The notes beneath the pieces were generated by a model that ran no database searches, was not told the origin of the DNA, and saw only the letters and a list, made by a program, of their open reading frames with translations. The position numbers and the translations under genes were made by a program. A stretch of DNA of 8,368 nt from Candidatus Nanohaloarchaea archaeon (GTDB lineage Archaea > Nanohalarchaeota > Nanosalinia > Nanosalinales > JAHENU01): assembly GCA_018609855.1 (NCBI GenBank), contig JAHENU010000015.1, positions 1 through 8,368 of the forward strand, in the 5' to 3' direction. This document shows positions 1 through 6,761 of this stretch, piece by piece. Every line of letters begins with the position of its first letter. The first letter of the stretch is position 1.

Positions 1-1465
1 CTTTTACTGTCTGTTTGAATTGAGAATTGTTCGGTGTGAGAAAGCCATAGTGGTACATAAGCAACACTGCGACATCTAATTCACCACTGCCATAAAACAT
101 AGTGAAGGCCTGCTTTTCCTTATTCCAGCCATTTTCACACACATCGGCATGAATGGCATCACGTTCTTGTTTCCATTTTTCGATAGGGCATTTTTTGTCA
201 AATGCTTCAGCTATGCGGATAGCTCGGTCCAAAGCCACCCAAGCCATGACCTTCGAATGCACAAAGTGCTCTGCCATCTCACGGAATTCCCAAATGCCAT
301 GGTCTTTCTGACGCCATTTATCAATCACATGTTGCGCCATGCTGCGAATAAATCCAAATTCTTCTTCGCTCATTGTTTCCACATATCCATATGTGATGAA
401 GAAATGATGCAATGCTTCTGCCACTTCACCAACTACATCCATTTGCATCTGGTCAAAGGCAGCATTGCCGATGTGTACCGGTCGTGAATTGCGGTAACCG
501 GACAAGTGGTCTAAGGTCTCTTCAGGTAGCAGTGATGTGCCCTCTATTCCATACATAATGCCTACGTTAAAATCTAAAGCACTGCATTCAGTGCATATAT
601 CCATTAAGAATTTTACAAATTTTCTTGCCTCTGTAAAGCTACACACTTTTGTAAACGCGTCAATGGCGAATGATGCGTCACGTAGCCAACAGTATCGATA
701 ATCCCAGTTCCGCCCTTCTCCAGCAATTTCTGGTAAAGAGGTTGTCGCAGCAGCAATGACAGCGCCGGTTTTGTAGTAAGTGAGTGTTTGTAGAGCAAGG
801 AGGCTACGAACAACAGCATCAGTATGGTGTGTTTCAGGAATAGTACGATCAGCTATAAAATTGCGCCAGTACTGTGTTGTTTTCTCCAATGCATTATGGA
901 TGTCTATTGGAGTGTGTGGTGCTGGCGTTTCATTATAAGACAATACAAAGTACAGATCATGTTCGAGCTGTATAATGTCTTGATTATGGACGGCCTTCGG
1001 CGATGTATTAGTTTGTAGGTACAGCGTATCTTTATCGGCTTGGGCAATGACTGTATTGTCTTTGTAGGTAAATGTTGGTGAATGCCGGGCATAATCGAAC
1101 TGTGGATTGAATATAATGCGACAGGCCGGTTTTCCTGTGTTAACTTGGATGTATCGATGAATGCAATTTGGTCGGATTAATTGTGTGTCTCTTTTATACA
1201 ACGGGAAGTAATCATATACAGTGAATGAGCCATTTTTGGTAGTAAATGTGGTTTCGAGGATATTTGTGTGCTGTCGATAGCGTTGTGTTATGTCTGCCGG
1301 CCCCTGCGGGTGTATTTCAAAACTGCCGCCTCTATCACGATCAAGTATTTTGGCAAAAACACTGGGACTGTCGAATCGTGGCAAACAGCACCATTCGATG
1401 GCCGCATTTTCCTTGACCAGTGCGCAAGTAGTGCCGTTGCCTATAATGCCATAGTTGAGAGCCAT
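1..1465 (-). CDS. GH15 family glycoside hydrolase (glucoamylase/trehalase type), C-terminus missing
   Basis: Reading the minus strand from the ATG at 1465 gives 488 uninterrupted codons running off the left edge. The N-terminus (NYGIIGNGTTCALVKENAAI, then WCCLPRFDSPSVFAKIL) is the typical GH15 N-terminal beta domain of the bacterial/archaeal enzymes. The (alpha/alpha)6 barrel follows, with the hallmark NWDYRYCWLRDA at about 253-263, preceded by TGAVIAAATTSLPE. GIWEFR carries E393, the expected catalytic general acid. Family members are usually about 600-650 residues, so some 110-160 residues, including the general-base Glu, lie outside the window. Members hydrolyse alpha-glucans from the non-reducing end or trehalose with inversion; the sequence does not tell which. 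There is no signal peptide, so the enzyme is probably cytosolic and acts on internal storage sugar. A TATA box lies 25 nt upstream of the ATG. Family assignment is firm; substrate is open. Confidence 0.93.
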   Translation of the reverse strand, partial: MALNYGIIGNGTTCALVKENAAIEWCCLPRFDSPSVFAKILDRDRGGSFEIHPQGPADITQRYRQHTNILETTFTTKNGSFTVYDYFPLYKRDTQLIRPNCIHRYIQVNTGKPACRIIFNPQFDYARHSPTFTYKDNTVIAQADKDTLYLQTNTSPKAVHNQDIIQLEHDLYFVLSYNETPAPHTPIDIHNALEKTTQYWRNFIADRTIPETHHTDAVVRSLLALQTLTYYKTGAVIAAATTSLPEIAGEGRNWDYRYCWLRDASFAIDAFTKVCSFTEARKFVKFLMDICTECSALDFNVGIMYGIEGTSLLPEETLDHLSGYRNSRPVHIGNAAFDQMQMDVVGEVAEALHHFFITYGYVETMSEEEFGFIRSMAQHVIDKWRQKDHGIWEFREMAEHFVHSKVMAWVALDRAIRIAEAFDKKCPIEKWKQERDAIHADVCENGWNKEKQAFTMFYGSGELDVAVLLMYHYGFLTPNNSQFKQTVK

Positions 1466-1486
1466 AGTTTTCTATGGCCGCCGTAG

Positions 1487-1494
1487 TATATAAA
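1487..1494 (-). promoter_or_regulatory. TATA box of the GH15 gene
   Basis: The minus strand reads TTTATATA, centred about 25 nt upstream of the GH15 ATG at 1465. At that spacing an archaeal transcript would begin at or very near the ATG (leaderless), and no Shine-Dalgarno sequence lies between. The plus strand of the same site reads TATATAAA, so it could also serve the divergent gene at 1539 with a leader of about 20 nt, though that gene has a closer box. Confidence 0.6.
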
Positions 1495-1508
1495 GGTGTG
1501 GCGCAAAG

Positions 1509-1515
1509 TTTTATT
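1509..1515 (+). promoter_or_regulatory. Probable TATA box of the small membrane protein gene
   Basis: TTTTATT is centred 27 nt upstream of the ATG at 1539, matching the spacing of the other genes. It sits back to back with the GH15 TATA box about 21 bp away, so the two divergent genes share a 73-bp promoter region. The match to the TATA consensus is weaker than at the other sites. Confidence 0.4.
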
Positions 1516-1538
1516 GGCGAGAAAGTGCAGTATGGAGT

Positions 1539-1784
1539 ATGAGCTGGCAAGAAGCGCGAAAAGGGTTTGGCGCCGTTATCGTGACGATCATTACCTCAAT
1601 TCTACTAATTGTATTAGGTATAGCTTATTTTGGTGTTACTCTGTGGATAATGAAAATTGCCAGTGAGATGTTCTTCGGCAGTGTTCCTGCAGTAAATTGG
1701 GCTGTCTTATCTGCATCGATTTTGGCCGCGAGTGCTATTATTGCAGGTGCTGTAGAAAAGAAGACTGTGACCGGTGCCAAGTAG
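1539..1784 (+). CDS. Small two-helix membrane protein of unknown function
   Basis: 81 residues. A short amphipathic N-terminus (MSWQEARKGF) leads into a long hydrophobic helix at about 11-38 rich in I, V, L and T. A loop follows, then a second Ala/Ile-rich helix at about 53-71 and a charged end (VEKKTVTGAK). The family is not recognised. The ATG at 1532 is out of frame; the ATG at 1539 has a TATA-like element 27 nt upstream. A DUF996 membrane gene lies 48 nt downstream in the same direction, so a shared membrane role is possible but is inference. The reverse frame over the same bases encodes a similar-length open frame that looks like a shadow. That the gene is real rests on its clear helix pattern, the promoter spacing and the tight packing. 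Confidence 0.7.
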   Translation: MSWQEARKGFGAVIVTIITSILLIVLGIAYFGVTLWIMKIASEMFFGSVPAVNWAVLSASILAASAIIAGAVEKKTVTGAK

Positions 1785-1801
1785 GACACAGCCATTACAA
1801 A

Positions 1802-1810
1802 GATATTTAA
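1802..1810 (+). promoter_or_regulatory. TATA box of the DUF996 gene
   Basis: GATATTTAA, preceded by the A-rich ACAAA, is centred 27 nt upstream of the second ATG (1833) of the DUF996 frame and only 21 nt upstream of the first (1827). The spacing favours a leaderless start at 1833. Confidence 0.55.
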
Positions 1811-1832
1811 TGCTAAAAAAAGAGAGATGAAT

Positions 1833-2378
1833 ATGAAATTAGATGATGGTCGTGTGTTTGGCGGGGTCGGCACACTCTTGTTGTTTACCCTTGTCGTTCC
1901 GTATTTCGGCGTTTTAACCTGGCTTTTTGGCTACATCATGCTGTTAATTGGCATCAAACGTATTGCTGATTTTACGAAACGGCCAAAAGTCTTCTCATAT
2001 TTCCTCACAAGCGTTATTATTAGCATGTTAGGTTTCCCGATTTTTATTGCACTCGGCGGTGTAATTGGAGTTACTCAATACGGACAATTACTCTGGGTGA
2101 TTATTGCCGGTGTGGTATACTGGATTCTCTCCATTGTTGCTGCTTTATTTGTAAAGCGAAGTTTTAGCATGGTGGCGCAGGCGACTGGCGTGCGGTTGTT
2201 CCGTACCACTGGCACTGTGTATGTGGTCGGTGCTATTTTGCACATCATTGGCATTGGTTTCGTCATTACCTTTGTTGGCCTTATCCTGCAAACGGTCTCT
2301 TTCTTTTCCATAGAAACCAAAGAAGAACGACGACGGAAGCGGCAGCAGCAGAAGGAAGCGGAACAGGAACGGCAGTAA
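1833..2378 (+). CDS. DUF996 family integral membrane protein
   Basis: 181 residues from ATG 1833; the frame also has an ATG at 1827 that would add two residues (MN). The N-terminus has the DUF996 pattern: a Lys-rich start, GGVGTLLLF, a PYFG turn, a second helix, then IGIKRIADFTKRPKVFSYFL. Four to five hydrophobic segments lie at about 8-25, 27-44, 53-77, 84-107 and 125-150. The last is followed by the characteristic VSFFSI and a strongly charged tail (KEERRRKRQQQKEAEQERQ) predicted to be cytoplasmic. DUF996 is found largely in archaea and has no established biochemical role; the tail could bind a partner or nucleic acid, which is speculation. It sits between a small membrane protein and a membrane-anchored TPR protein on the same strand, each with its own apparent promoter. 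Confidence 0.78.
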   Translation: MKLDDGRVFGGVGTLLLFTLVVPYFGVLTWLFGYIMLLIGIKRIADFTKRPKVFSYFLTSVIISMLGFPIFIALGGVIGVTQYGQLLWVIIAGVVYWILSIVAALFVKRSFSMVAQATGVRLFRTTGTVYVVGAILHIIGIGFVITFVGLILQTVSFFSIETKEERRRKRQQQKEAEQERQ

Positions 2379-2482
2379 TATGTGTGCCGGTTTCGGGTTG
2401 ATAAGCAATTTGTCTCAAGGAGTAGGTGATCTACCACACTCTATAGATGTTGTTCAGCTTCTATTGCGGCCTAGTCGCCACT

Positions 2483-2490
2483 TTTATAAA
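2483..2490 (+). promoter_or_regulatory. TATA box of the TPR protein gene
   Basis: TTTATAAA lies inside a longer A/T run and is centred 26-27 nt upstream of the ATG at 2513. It overlaps the extension that would be coding if translation began at the upstream in-frame ATG (2447), and so argues for the shorter protein. Confidence 0.6.
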
Positions 2491-2512
2491 AAGCAAGAAA
2501 CTATTGCAGCTT

Positions 2513-3313
2513 ATGCGCCTCACATGGTCAAATAACCGAGTGATAGAGGCAGCAGTCCTAGTCGGCCTCGGTGGCGCCCTTCTCGTGTTTATAACACAAT
2601 CGGTGTTTGTCAGTGTTATACTGGTCCTCATCTTAGGCATTCCAGCCGGCATGTTATATCTAAATGCACCCTTTATTCGCTCAAGTATGTTAGTGAAGCG
2701 TGGTCGTTTAGAGAAAGCAATGAAGATAAACAAAAGTATTGTGGAAGAAGAGAATGCAGAAGAGTCAGAATTCGCAACTATGGCGCATCTTAACCTGGCA
2801 AATATCTATCATCGTCAGGGCAAATTTGAACAATCTGAAACACAGTTAGAACAGATTGATAGAGAAAAAGGTGGAAGAAATATAGAGCTTTTTTACAACA
2901 GTTTGGATGCACTCAATAAAATCATGCAGCAGAAGGATTTAGATGATGCCCGTGACCGTATTAACCAAGTTATGCAGCAGGACTATAATGCGGATACATT
3001 TCCCATCATCGCCTACTTAGAACTACTGCGCGGCAACCGGACAGAAGCGGAAAACGCCATTGCTTCCTATTATGATGCAGAACAGGACAAGCGTAAAAAC
3101 TCTGTATATTTTGGAAAATTTACGGCACAGAGAGATGCAGCATTCCAAACGATGCTTGCTACCTTCTTTCTGGGCATGTATTATTACCAGCGAGAAGAGT
3201 GGGAAACCGCACAGACATATTTGGACACGGCGCTTTCACACAATCCTTACGACAATTACTATGCACGTAAAACAGAGGAAGTGTTAGAAGAAGTAAAGCA
3301 ACAGAGAGAGTGA
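2513..3313 (+). CDS. Membrane-anchored TPR-repeat protein
   Basis: 266 residues from ATG 2513. An upstream in-frame ATG at 2447 would add 22 residues but places the TATA box inside the coding region. Two adjacent hydrophobic helices at about 11-29 and 31-50 form an N-terminal hairpin anchor. The rest is soluble, helical and acidic, with TPR-like pairs: about 61-80 (VKRGRLEKAMKINKSI), 88-118 (AHLNLANIYHRQGKFEQSET), 126-155, and a clear repeat at 214-245 (FFLGMYYYQREEWETAQTYL, ending in NP). TPR domains bind other proteins, so this is probably a scaffold tethering a partner at the cytoplasmic face; no partner is visible. The class is clear, the exact function unknown. The gene converges with the four-helix protein gene across a gene-free gap. 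Confidence 0.8.
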   Translation: MRLTWSNNRVIEAAVLVGLGGALLVFITQSVFVSVILVLILGIPAGMLYLNAPFIRSSMLVKRGRLEKAMKINKSIVEEENAEESEFATMAHLNLANIYHRQGKFEQSETQLEQIDREKGGRNIELFYNSLDALNKIMQQKDLDDARDRINQVMQQDYNADTFPIIAYLELLRGNRTEAENAIASYYDAEQDKRKNSVYFGKFTAQRDAAFQTMLATFFLGMYYYQREEWETAQTYLDTALSHNPYDNYYARKTEEVLEEVKQQRE

Positions 3314-3569
3314 AGAGTACAGAGTGCCACAATCGTTACACAGCATGTTTTAATGCATTGTGACAGTATTTATCTATATCAAGTGTGCAGCACGGGTGTT
3401 TATGGATACAATGTACTGGTTTTTTGCCGATAGTTGATACAGAAGAGTTATCTCAGAACGAGAGCATGCATTACACAAGCATTTGTTCGGTTTGTGTCTT
3501 AGGAAGAGCCAGAGCTGGCCACCAACTCCTCCTTGTGTTTATTGACGCAAAGGGAAGAAAGTAAACTTA
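3314..3569. other. Gene-free gap between convergent genes, with candidate stem-loops
   Basis: This 256-bp interval is the largest gene-free stretch of the window. No convincing open frame is seen; the best is a 26-codon frame from about 3353. Two inverted repeats follow each other near the right end. ACACAAGC (3473-3480) pairs with GTTTGTGT (3490-3497) around a 9-nt loop, one pair being G-U. AGGAAGAG (3501-3508) pairs with CTCCTCCT (3526-3533) with one mismatch. They could be transcript ends of either convergent gene or part of a small RNA. No C/D-box motifs and no tRNA fold were seen. Confidence 0.4.
3420..3425 (+). terminator. Possible T-run terminator of the TPR gene
   Basis: Six consecutive T lie about 107 nt past the TPR stop codon. 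Archaeal RNA polymerase can stop at T-runs without a stem-loop. It is the only such run on this strand in the gap, but a single short run is weak evidence. Confidence 0.25.
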
Positions 3570-3974
3570 TCACTCATTTTCCGTAAAAGCTGCGCGTATA
3601 CTTTCGTTGAGCCAGAGGTACCATAAAATCAGTATGTTGATAGTAAGAGAAGTCAGGACTCCCAGGTCTCCTTGCAGCAACGACCATATGTTAAATATCG
3701 CCCCAATTCCTTGTGTAATAATAAGGAATAACCGTGCCCAGTTCTGCCCTAACCACAGGCCTCTGCCAACGAACACATTGAGCACAGCTAAGCCAAGAAG
3801 CCCTATTCCTATTGCGACAGCTCCTGTAGGTGATATCGGGTATTCTTCCAGAAAACCAATTGCTCCCGTTCCTGTTGTAATGAGGATTATGGCGCCGCCA
3901 AGTAAAGAAAATGCGGCTCCAATGAATGACAGAACAGCTAGTATTTTTGCGCCAACTGGGACTTCTGTGGCCAT
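3570..3974 (-). CDS. Small four-helix membrane protein of unknown function
   Basis: 134 residues with four hydrophobic helices at about 10-33, 51-71, 80-98 and 103-122 and short polar ends (start MATEVPVGAK, end NESIRAAFTENE). The segment VGRGLWLGQNWARLF between helices 2 and 3 is a recurrent signature of small four-helix membrane proteins of archaea and bacteria (DUF2127-like and related groups). I cannot place it in one named family with confidence. Members have no known activity. A TATA box lies 27 nt upstream of the ATG, within the 61-bp gap after the trxB stop, so it is probably transcribed separately from trxB although it follows it on the same strand. Confidence 0.75.
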   Translation of the reverse strand: MATEVPVGAKILAVLSFIGAAFSLLGGAIILITTGTGAIGFLEEYPISPTGAVAIGIGLLGLAVLNVFVGRGLWLGQNWARLFLIITQGIGAIFNIWSLLQGDLGVLTSLTINILILWYLWLNESIRAAFTENE

Positions 3975-3997
3975 ATTGAGTATTCTTTTCTCTACTT

Positions 3998-4003
3998 TTT
4001 ATA
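3998..4003 (-). promoter_or_regulatory. TATA box of the four-helix membrane protein gene
   Basis: The minus strand reads TATAAA within the longer A/T tract AAAATATAAAAA (3996-4007), centred about 27 nt upstream of the ATG at 3974. No Shine-Dalgarno sequence intervenes, which fits a leaderless transcript. Confidence 0.6.
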
Positions 4004-4035
4004 TTTTGTCTTCCGATATGGTAAAAAACGCAAAG

Positions 4036-4974
4036 CTAATCTTCCAAACTCTGCAAATACTGCTCTGCTTCCATAGCCGCCTGACAACCAGTGCCGGCTG
4101 CGGTGACGGCCTGCCGATAGATGGTGTCTTGCACATCGCCAGCGGCAAACACGCCGGGCAGGTTGGTGTGCATACGGCGATTGGCCTTGAGATAACCATG
4201 CTCGTCAAGCTCCACTGCTGACTCTTCCAGATATTCGGTATTGGGGATGTGGCCAATAGCCAGGAACATGCCCTGCGCGTCTAACTCCTGCGTCTCGCCA
4301 GTCTCCACATGCGTAATTCTCACCCCAGCGACAATCTGTTCACCAAGCACCTCTTCAACCTCGTGATTCCAGACAACATTGATGGTGTCTTTGTTGAAGA
4401 CACGGTTTTGCATAATCTGACTGGCCCGGAATTCGTCTCTGCGGTGGACGATGGTGACTGAATTGGCGAATTTAGAAAGAAAGAGGCTTTCTTCCATAGC
4501 TGAATCACCGCCACCTACCACGACAATGTCTTTTCCCTTAAACAGAGCGGCATCACAGGTAGCACAAGTGCTGACACCTTTGCCGAAAAATTTCTCTTCT
4601 GATTCGAGTCCAAGGGTCTTCGCTCGAGCGCCAGAGGCTATAATGACCGATGAGGCGGCATATCCACCATCTTCTGTTTCTACAACATACTTGTCATTCT
4701 CCTGACGAAATCCGGTCGCATCAACATCAACAAATTGACCACCAAACTTTTCTGCCTGTTGTCGGCACCGTTGTACTAATTCAGGGCCTTGGACGCCATC
4801 AGGAAAGCCGGGATAATTTTCAACATCAGTAGTTAAGCTCAATTGATCTGGGGCACGGCCTGAAATAACTAATGGATGTAGTTCGGCGCGAGCTGCATAT
4901 AATGCAGCGGTGAGAGCCGCCATGCCGCCACCGATAATAATGACGTTGTGCATTTGTTGTTCCGTAGTGGACAT
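4036..4974 (-). CDS. trxB: Thioredoxin reductase (NADPH, FAD flavoprotein)
   Basis: 312 residues, the normal length of low-molecular-weight thioredoxin reductase. Domain order is FAD, NADPH, FAD. The FAD Rossmann loop is IIIGGGMAALTAALYAARA at about 12-30, where the usual PAG is MAA, so the third Gly of GxGxxG is Ala. YPGFPDGVQGPEL follows at 54-66. The redox-active CATCD has C137 and C140. The NADPH domain has VVVGGGDSAMEE at 151-162 and HRRDEFR at 177-183, the basic cluster that selects NADPH. The C-terminal FAD part is GVFAAGDVQDTIYRQAVTAA at 274-293. It would pass electrons from NADPH through FAD and the Cys pair to thioredoxin or a glutaredoxin-like protein in the cytosol; no thioredoxin gene is in the window. 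A TATA box 45 nt upstream implies a leader of about 18 nt without a Shine-Dalgarno sequence. A second in-frame ATG at 4953 (residue 8) is possible. Confidence 0.95.
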   Translation of the reverse strand: MSTTEQQMHNVIIIGGGMAALTAALYAARAELHPLVISGRAPDQLSLTTDVENYPGFPDGVQGPELVQRCRQQAEKFGGQFVDVDATGFRQENDKYVVETEDGGYAASSVIIASGARAKTLGLESEEKFFGKGVSTCATCDAALFKGKDIVVVGGGDSAMEESLFLSKFANSVTIVHRRDEFRASQIMQNRVFNKDTINVVWNHEVEEVLGEQIVAGVRITHVETGETQELDAQGMFLAIGHIPNTEYLEESAVELDEHGYLKANRRMHTNLPGVFAAGDVQDTIYRQAVTAAGTGCQAAMEAEQYLQSLED

Positions 4975-5013
4975 AGTATCACTGTTGAGAAGGGTACAAA
5001 CAGTGCTCGTCGG

Positions 5014-5024
5014 TATTTAAATAT
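5014..5024 (-). promoter_or_regulatory. TATA box of trxB
   Basis: TATTTAAATAT is a strong, nearly palindromic match to the archaeal TATA consensus, centred 45 nt upstream of the trxB ATG. Transcription would start near 4992, leaving a short leader of about 18 nt. This is the only gene here whose clear box implies a leader rather than a leaderless start. The 62-bp gap between the CPBP stop and trxB holds nothing else obvious. Confidence 0.55.
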
Positions 5025-5036
5025 CTGTTGTATAGA

Positions 5037-6671
5037 CTATCGCTTTTGAGGCATTCCTCTCTGACTATAGAATCGCCAGCCAACACTTGCTATTAGCGGA
5101 AAGAGGATAACAACAAATGCTGTACTTATGGTAAGTGGACCTGAAGCTATGAGGAACAGTGGCAAAGCCGTTATGGCATTGAACACAAAATGCGCCGTAA
5201 TTGTTGTGGTGATATCGAACATAACAAAAGCGGTCCCTAATACTAAGCCAATAACTGTTACCTCAATGGCGCGGAAGTAGAAAGGAAAAACGGGGTGTGT
5301 CGCATGGGCGACTGCCCAAATGATAGCAGTGATGCCTATAGCTGCTGCTTTGGAGCGGGTTGCTTCTGTGAAGAAGGTAATGCCAAATAACCGGTACAGT
5401 AGTTCTTCGGAGAATGCCGGGAAAAGTGAAATGGTAACAAATATAGTGAATGCTGGTACTACTGCATTAAGTAGATTCAGTTGATTTACGGAAGCAAATT
5501 GCCAGACATTAAATAGTTCTGAGCCTGCTGCGTACAGGAGAGTGGTGACGCCTAGCAGTATGAAAGCGAGGGCATATCCACGGCCTACTGAAGCCAATAG
5601 ATGTTTCGTGTACCCTCTCGTAGCTTCCCGTAAAGCTTTGATCCGGTTTGACCAATAATGTGAAGCCATAGCGCTGCCTGCAGTAGCACTCACAAATACA
5701 GTTGCGCCAAATGCGCCAGCCACAATGAGCGCAGGAAGAATCCTAATACCAAGGAATATAGGGATTGCCATGGCGGTATTGTAGTCATGTAACAGGAGCG
5801 GGAGAGTGTTTAGCCTGTTAACAAAGATTAGTGCTGTTAAAGCCAAAGCAAATACGGCCCATGGTCTCCAGTGCGGTCTTGTTTTTCGAAACGCTTTTAC
5901 TGCAGCAATAGCGGCAAGGATAAGCATGGCGACACTGGCTAATAATGAGAGACCGGCTATGAACATACCAGAGCCACGTTGGCCACCGACATAGCGAGAA
6001 AAGTCTTCTGGTGTTTTGAGATAGTAGTCGTAGGCCCCCAATCGATTGCCATGGATGCCAACTTCTATGAGCTGAGATGCTGTCCCAAATGATGCATGTA
6101 TTGTTGTATTCGGAACTCGATACGTAAAGCGATGATCCGTGCGATTACGGTGTGCAGTCTTAGCATAATCTTTCAATTGCAGCTGCTCCGCCACAAAGCC
6201 ACGCTTTCGTAATATCTGTGAAGAGTAATTTTCCGCAGTAGCGCGTTGTAATGAAGGACGGCTGCGGTCCTCTGGTAGAATATAGGAGAGTTCTGTTACA
6301 TTTCCCGTTTCTGCACTCACTTTCACCGTTGCTTCTTCCTGTTGCGATGGCTGGTAAAAACGAACTTCAAATTCTAATTGTGGCAGCCCCTGAGACTGTA
6401 GATAGCGGGATGCATTGTGCTCGCCCAATTGCTGACGAAGAAATGAATGGGCTAGTGCATCATTAGTGTATAGGACTGAAGTGCGGTAATCAGACAAATT
6501 TGTGATGTTCGTGTCGTTAGAAAGGAAGTGTCGCGCTATGGTACTGGCTGTCTCCTGATCTATTTCTGGTTCAGGCGCATACCTCAAATCAGAAGCTGTA
6601 CTCATAATGAACAAGGCCAATCCAATCGCTGCCAGAAGTCCAAAGAGCGTATTTCTGTACATAGGTTGCAT
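5037..6671 (-). CDS. CPBP-family intramembrane metalloprotease with PepSY-like ectodomain
   Basis: 544 residues from ATG 6671. Alternatives are ATG 6662 and TTG 6695; none has a strong promoter in register. Helix 1 (about 9-26) is followed by a roughly 200-residue extracytoplasmic region and then about eight more helices. The C-terminal half has the CPBP (Rce1/Abi) motifs: EELLYR with E422, E423 and R427; WAVAH with H456; and HFVFN with H494 and N498, the expected metal-binding and catalytic set. The ectodomain contains a PepSY-like strand pattern (FEVRFYQPSQQEEATVKVSA, then TGNV and LPEDR) and a second unit (RTDHRFTYRVP, then GNRLGAYDYYLKTPEDF). This arrangement is known in some bacterial CPBP proteins. 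Eight N-X-S/T sequons lie in this region and none in the membrane half, suggesting glycosylation. Substrate unknown; family members cleave prenylated or membrane proteins or act in bacteriocin-related processes. Confidence 0.88.
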   Translation of the reverse strand: MQPMYRNTLFGLLAAIGLALFIMSTASDLRYAPEPEIDQETASTIARHFLSNDTNITNLSDYRTSVLYTNDALAHSFLRQQLGEHNASRYLQSQGLPQLEFEVRFYQPSQQEEATVKVSAETGNVTELSYILPEDRSRPSLQRATAENYSSQILRKRGFVAEQLQLKDYAKTAHRNRTDHRFTYRVPNTTIHASFGTASQLIEVGIHGNRLGAYDYYLKTPEDFSRYVGGQRGSGMFIAGLSLLASVAMLILAAIAAVKAFRKTRPHWRPWAVFALALTALIFVNRLNTLPLLLHDYNTAMAIPIFLGIRILPALIVAGAFGATVFVSATAGSAMASHYWSNRIKALREATRGYTKHLLASVGRGYALAFILLGVTTLLYAAGSELFNVWQFASVNQLNLLNAVVPAFTIFVTISLFPAFSEELLYRLFGITFFTEATRSKAAAIGITAIIWAVAHATHPVFPFYFRAIEVTVIGLVLGTAFVMFDITTTITAHFVFNAITALPLFLIASGPLTISTAFVVILFPLIASVGWRFYSQRGMPQKR

Positions 6672-6729
6672 GTATATCCCGGAGTCATATCTCAAAAGAA
6701 TGGGTGTTGTACTGGGATTTGCCCTGTGA

Positions 6730-6743
6730 ACATTTTTGAATGT
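6730..6743. promoter_or_regulatory. Short inverted repeat between divergent CPBP and dinB genes
   Basis: ACATT and AATGT form an inverted repeat around TTTG within the 90-bp gap between the two start codons. It overlaps ATTTTTGAA (6732-6740), the only A/T-rich element at TATA distance (26 nt) from the dinB ATG. It could be a weak TATA box, an operator covering it, or chance; arms of five bases are short. Confidence 0.25.
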
Positions 6744-6761
6744 ATGTTACGTACTGTTTAT

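Noticed and set aside
149..487. Plus-strand open frame of 112 codons at the left end
   Set aside because: It lies antisense to the GH15 catalytic domain, which is continuous and conserved on the other strand.
2420..2436. Small hairpin GTAG/CTAC between the DUF996 and TPR genes
   Set aside because: A four-base-pair stem is too short to separate from chance and has no T-run after it.
2075..2437. Minus-strand open frame of 120 codons across the DUF996 gene
   Set aside because: It is opposite a gene with a convincing helix pattern and family signature, and has no recognisable content.
3353..3433. Short 26-codon open frame in the convergent gap
   Set aside because: There is no promoter at the right distance, no family and no helix pattern; this length is expected by chance.
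3607..4221. Long plus-strand open frame of 204 codons across the trxB 3' end and the small membrane protein gene
   Set aside because: It is antisense to two genes with clear family or helix features and shows no domain of its own.
6528..6761. In-frame 78-codon N-terminal extension of dinB starting at a GTG
   Set aside because: It overlaps the CPBP gene, and Y-family polymerases begin a few residues before the HVDLDSFYA motif.
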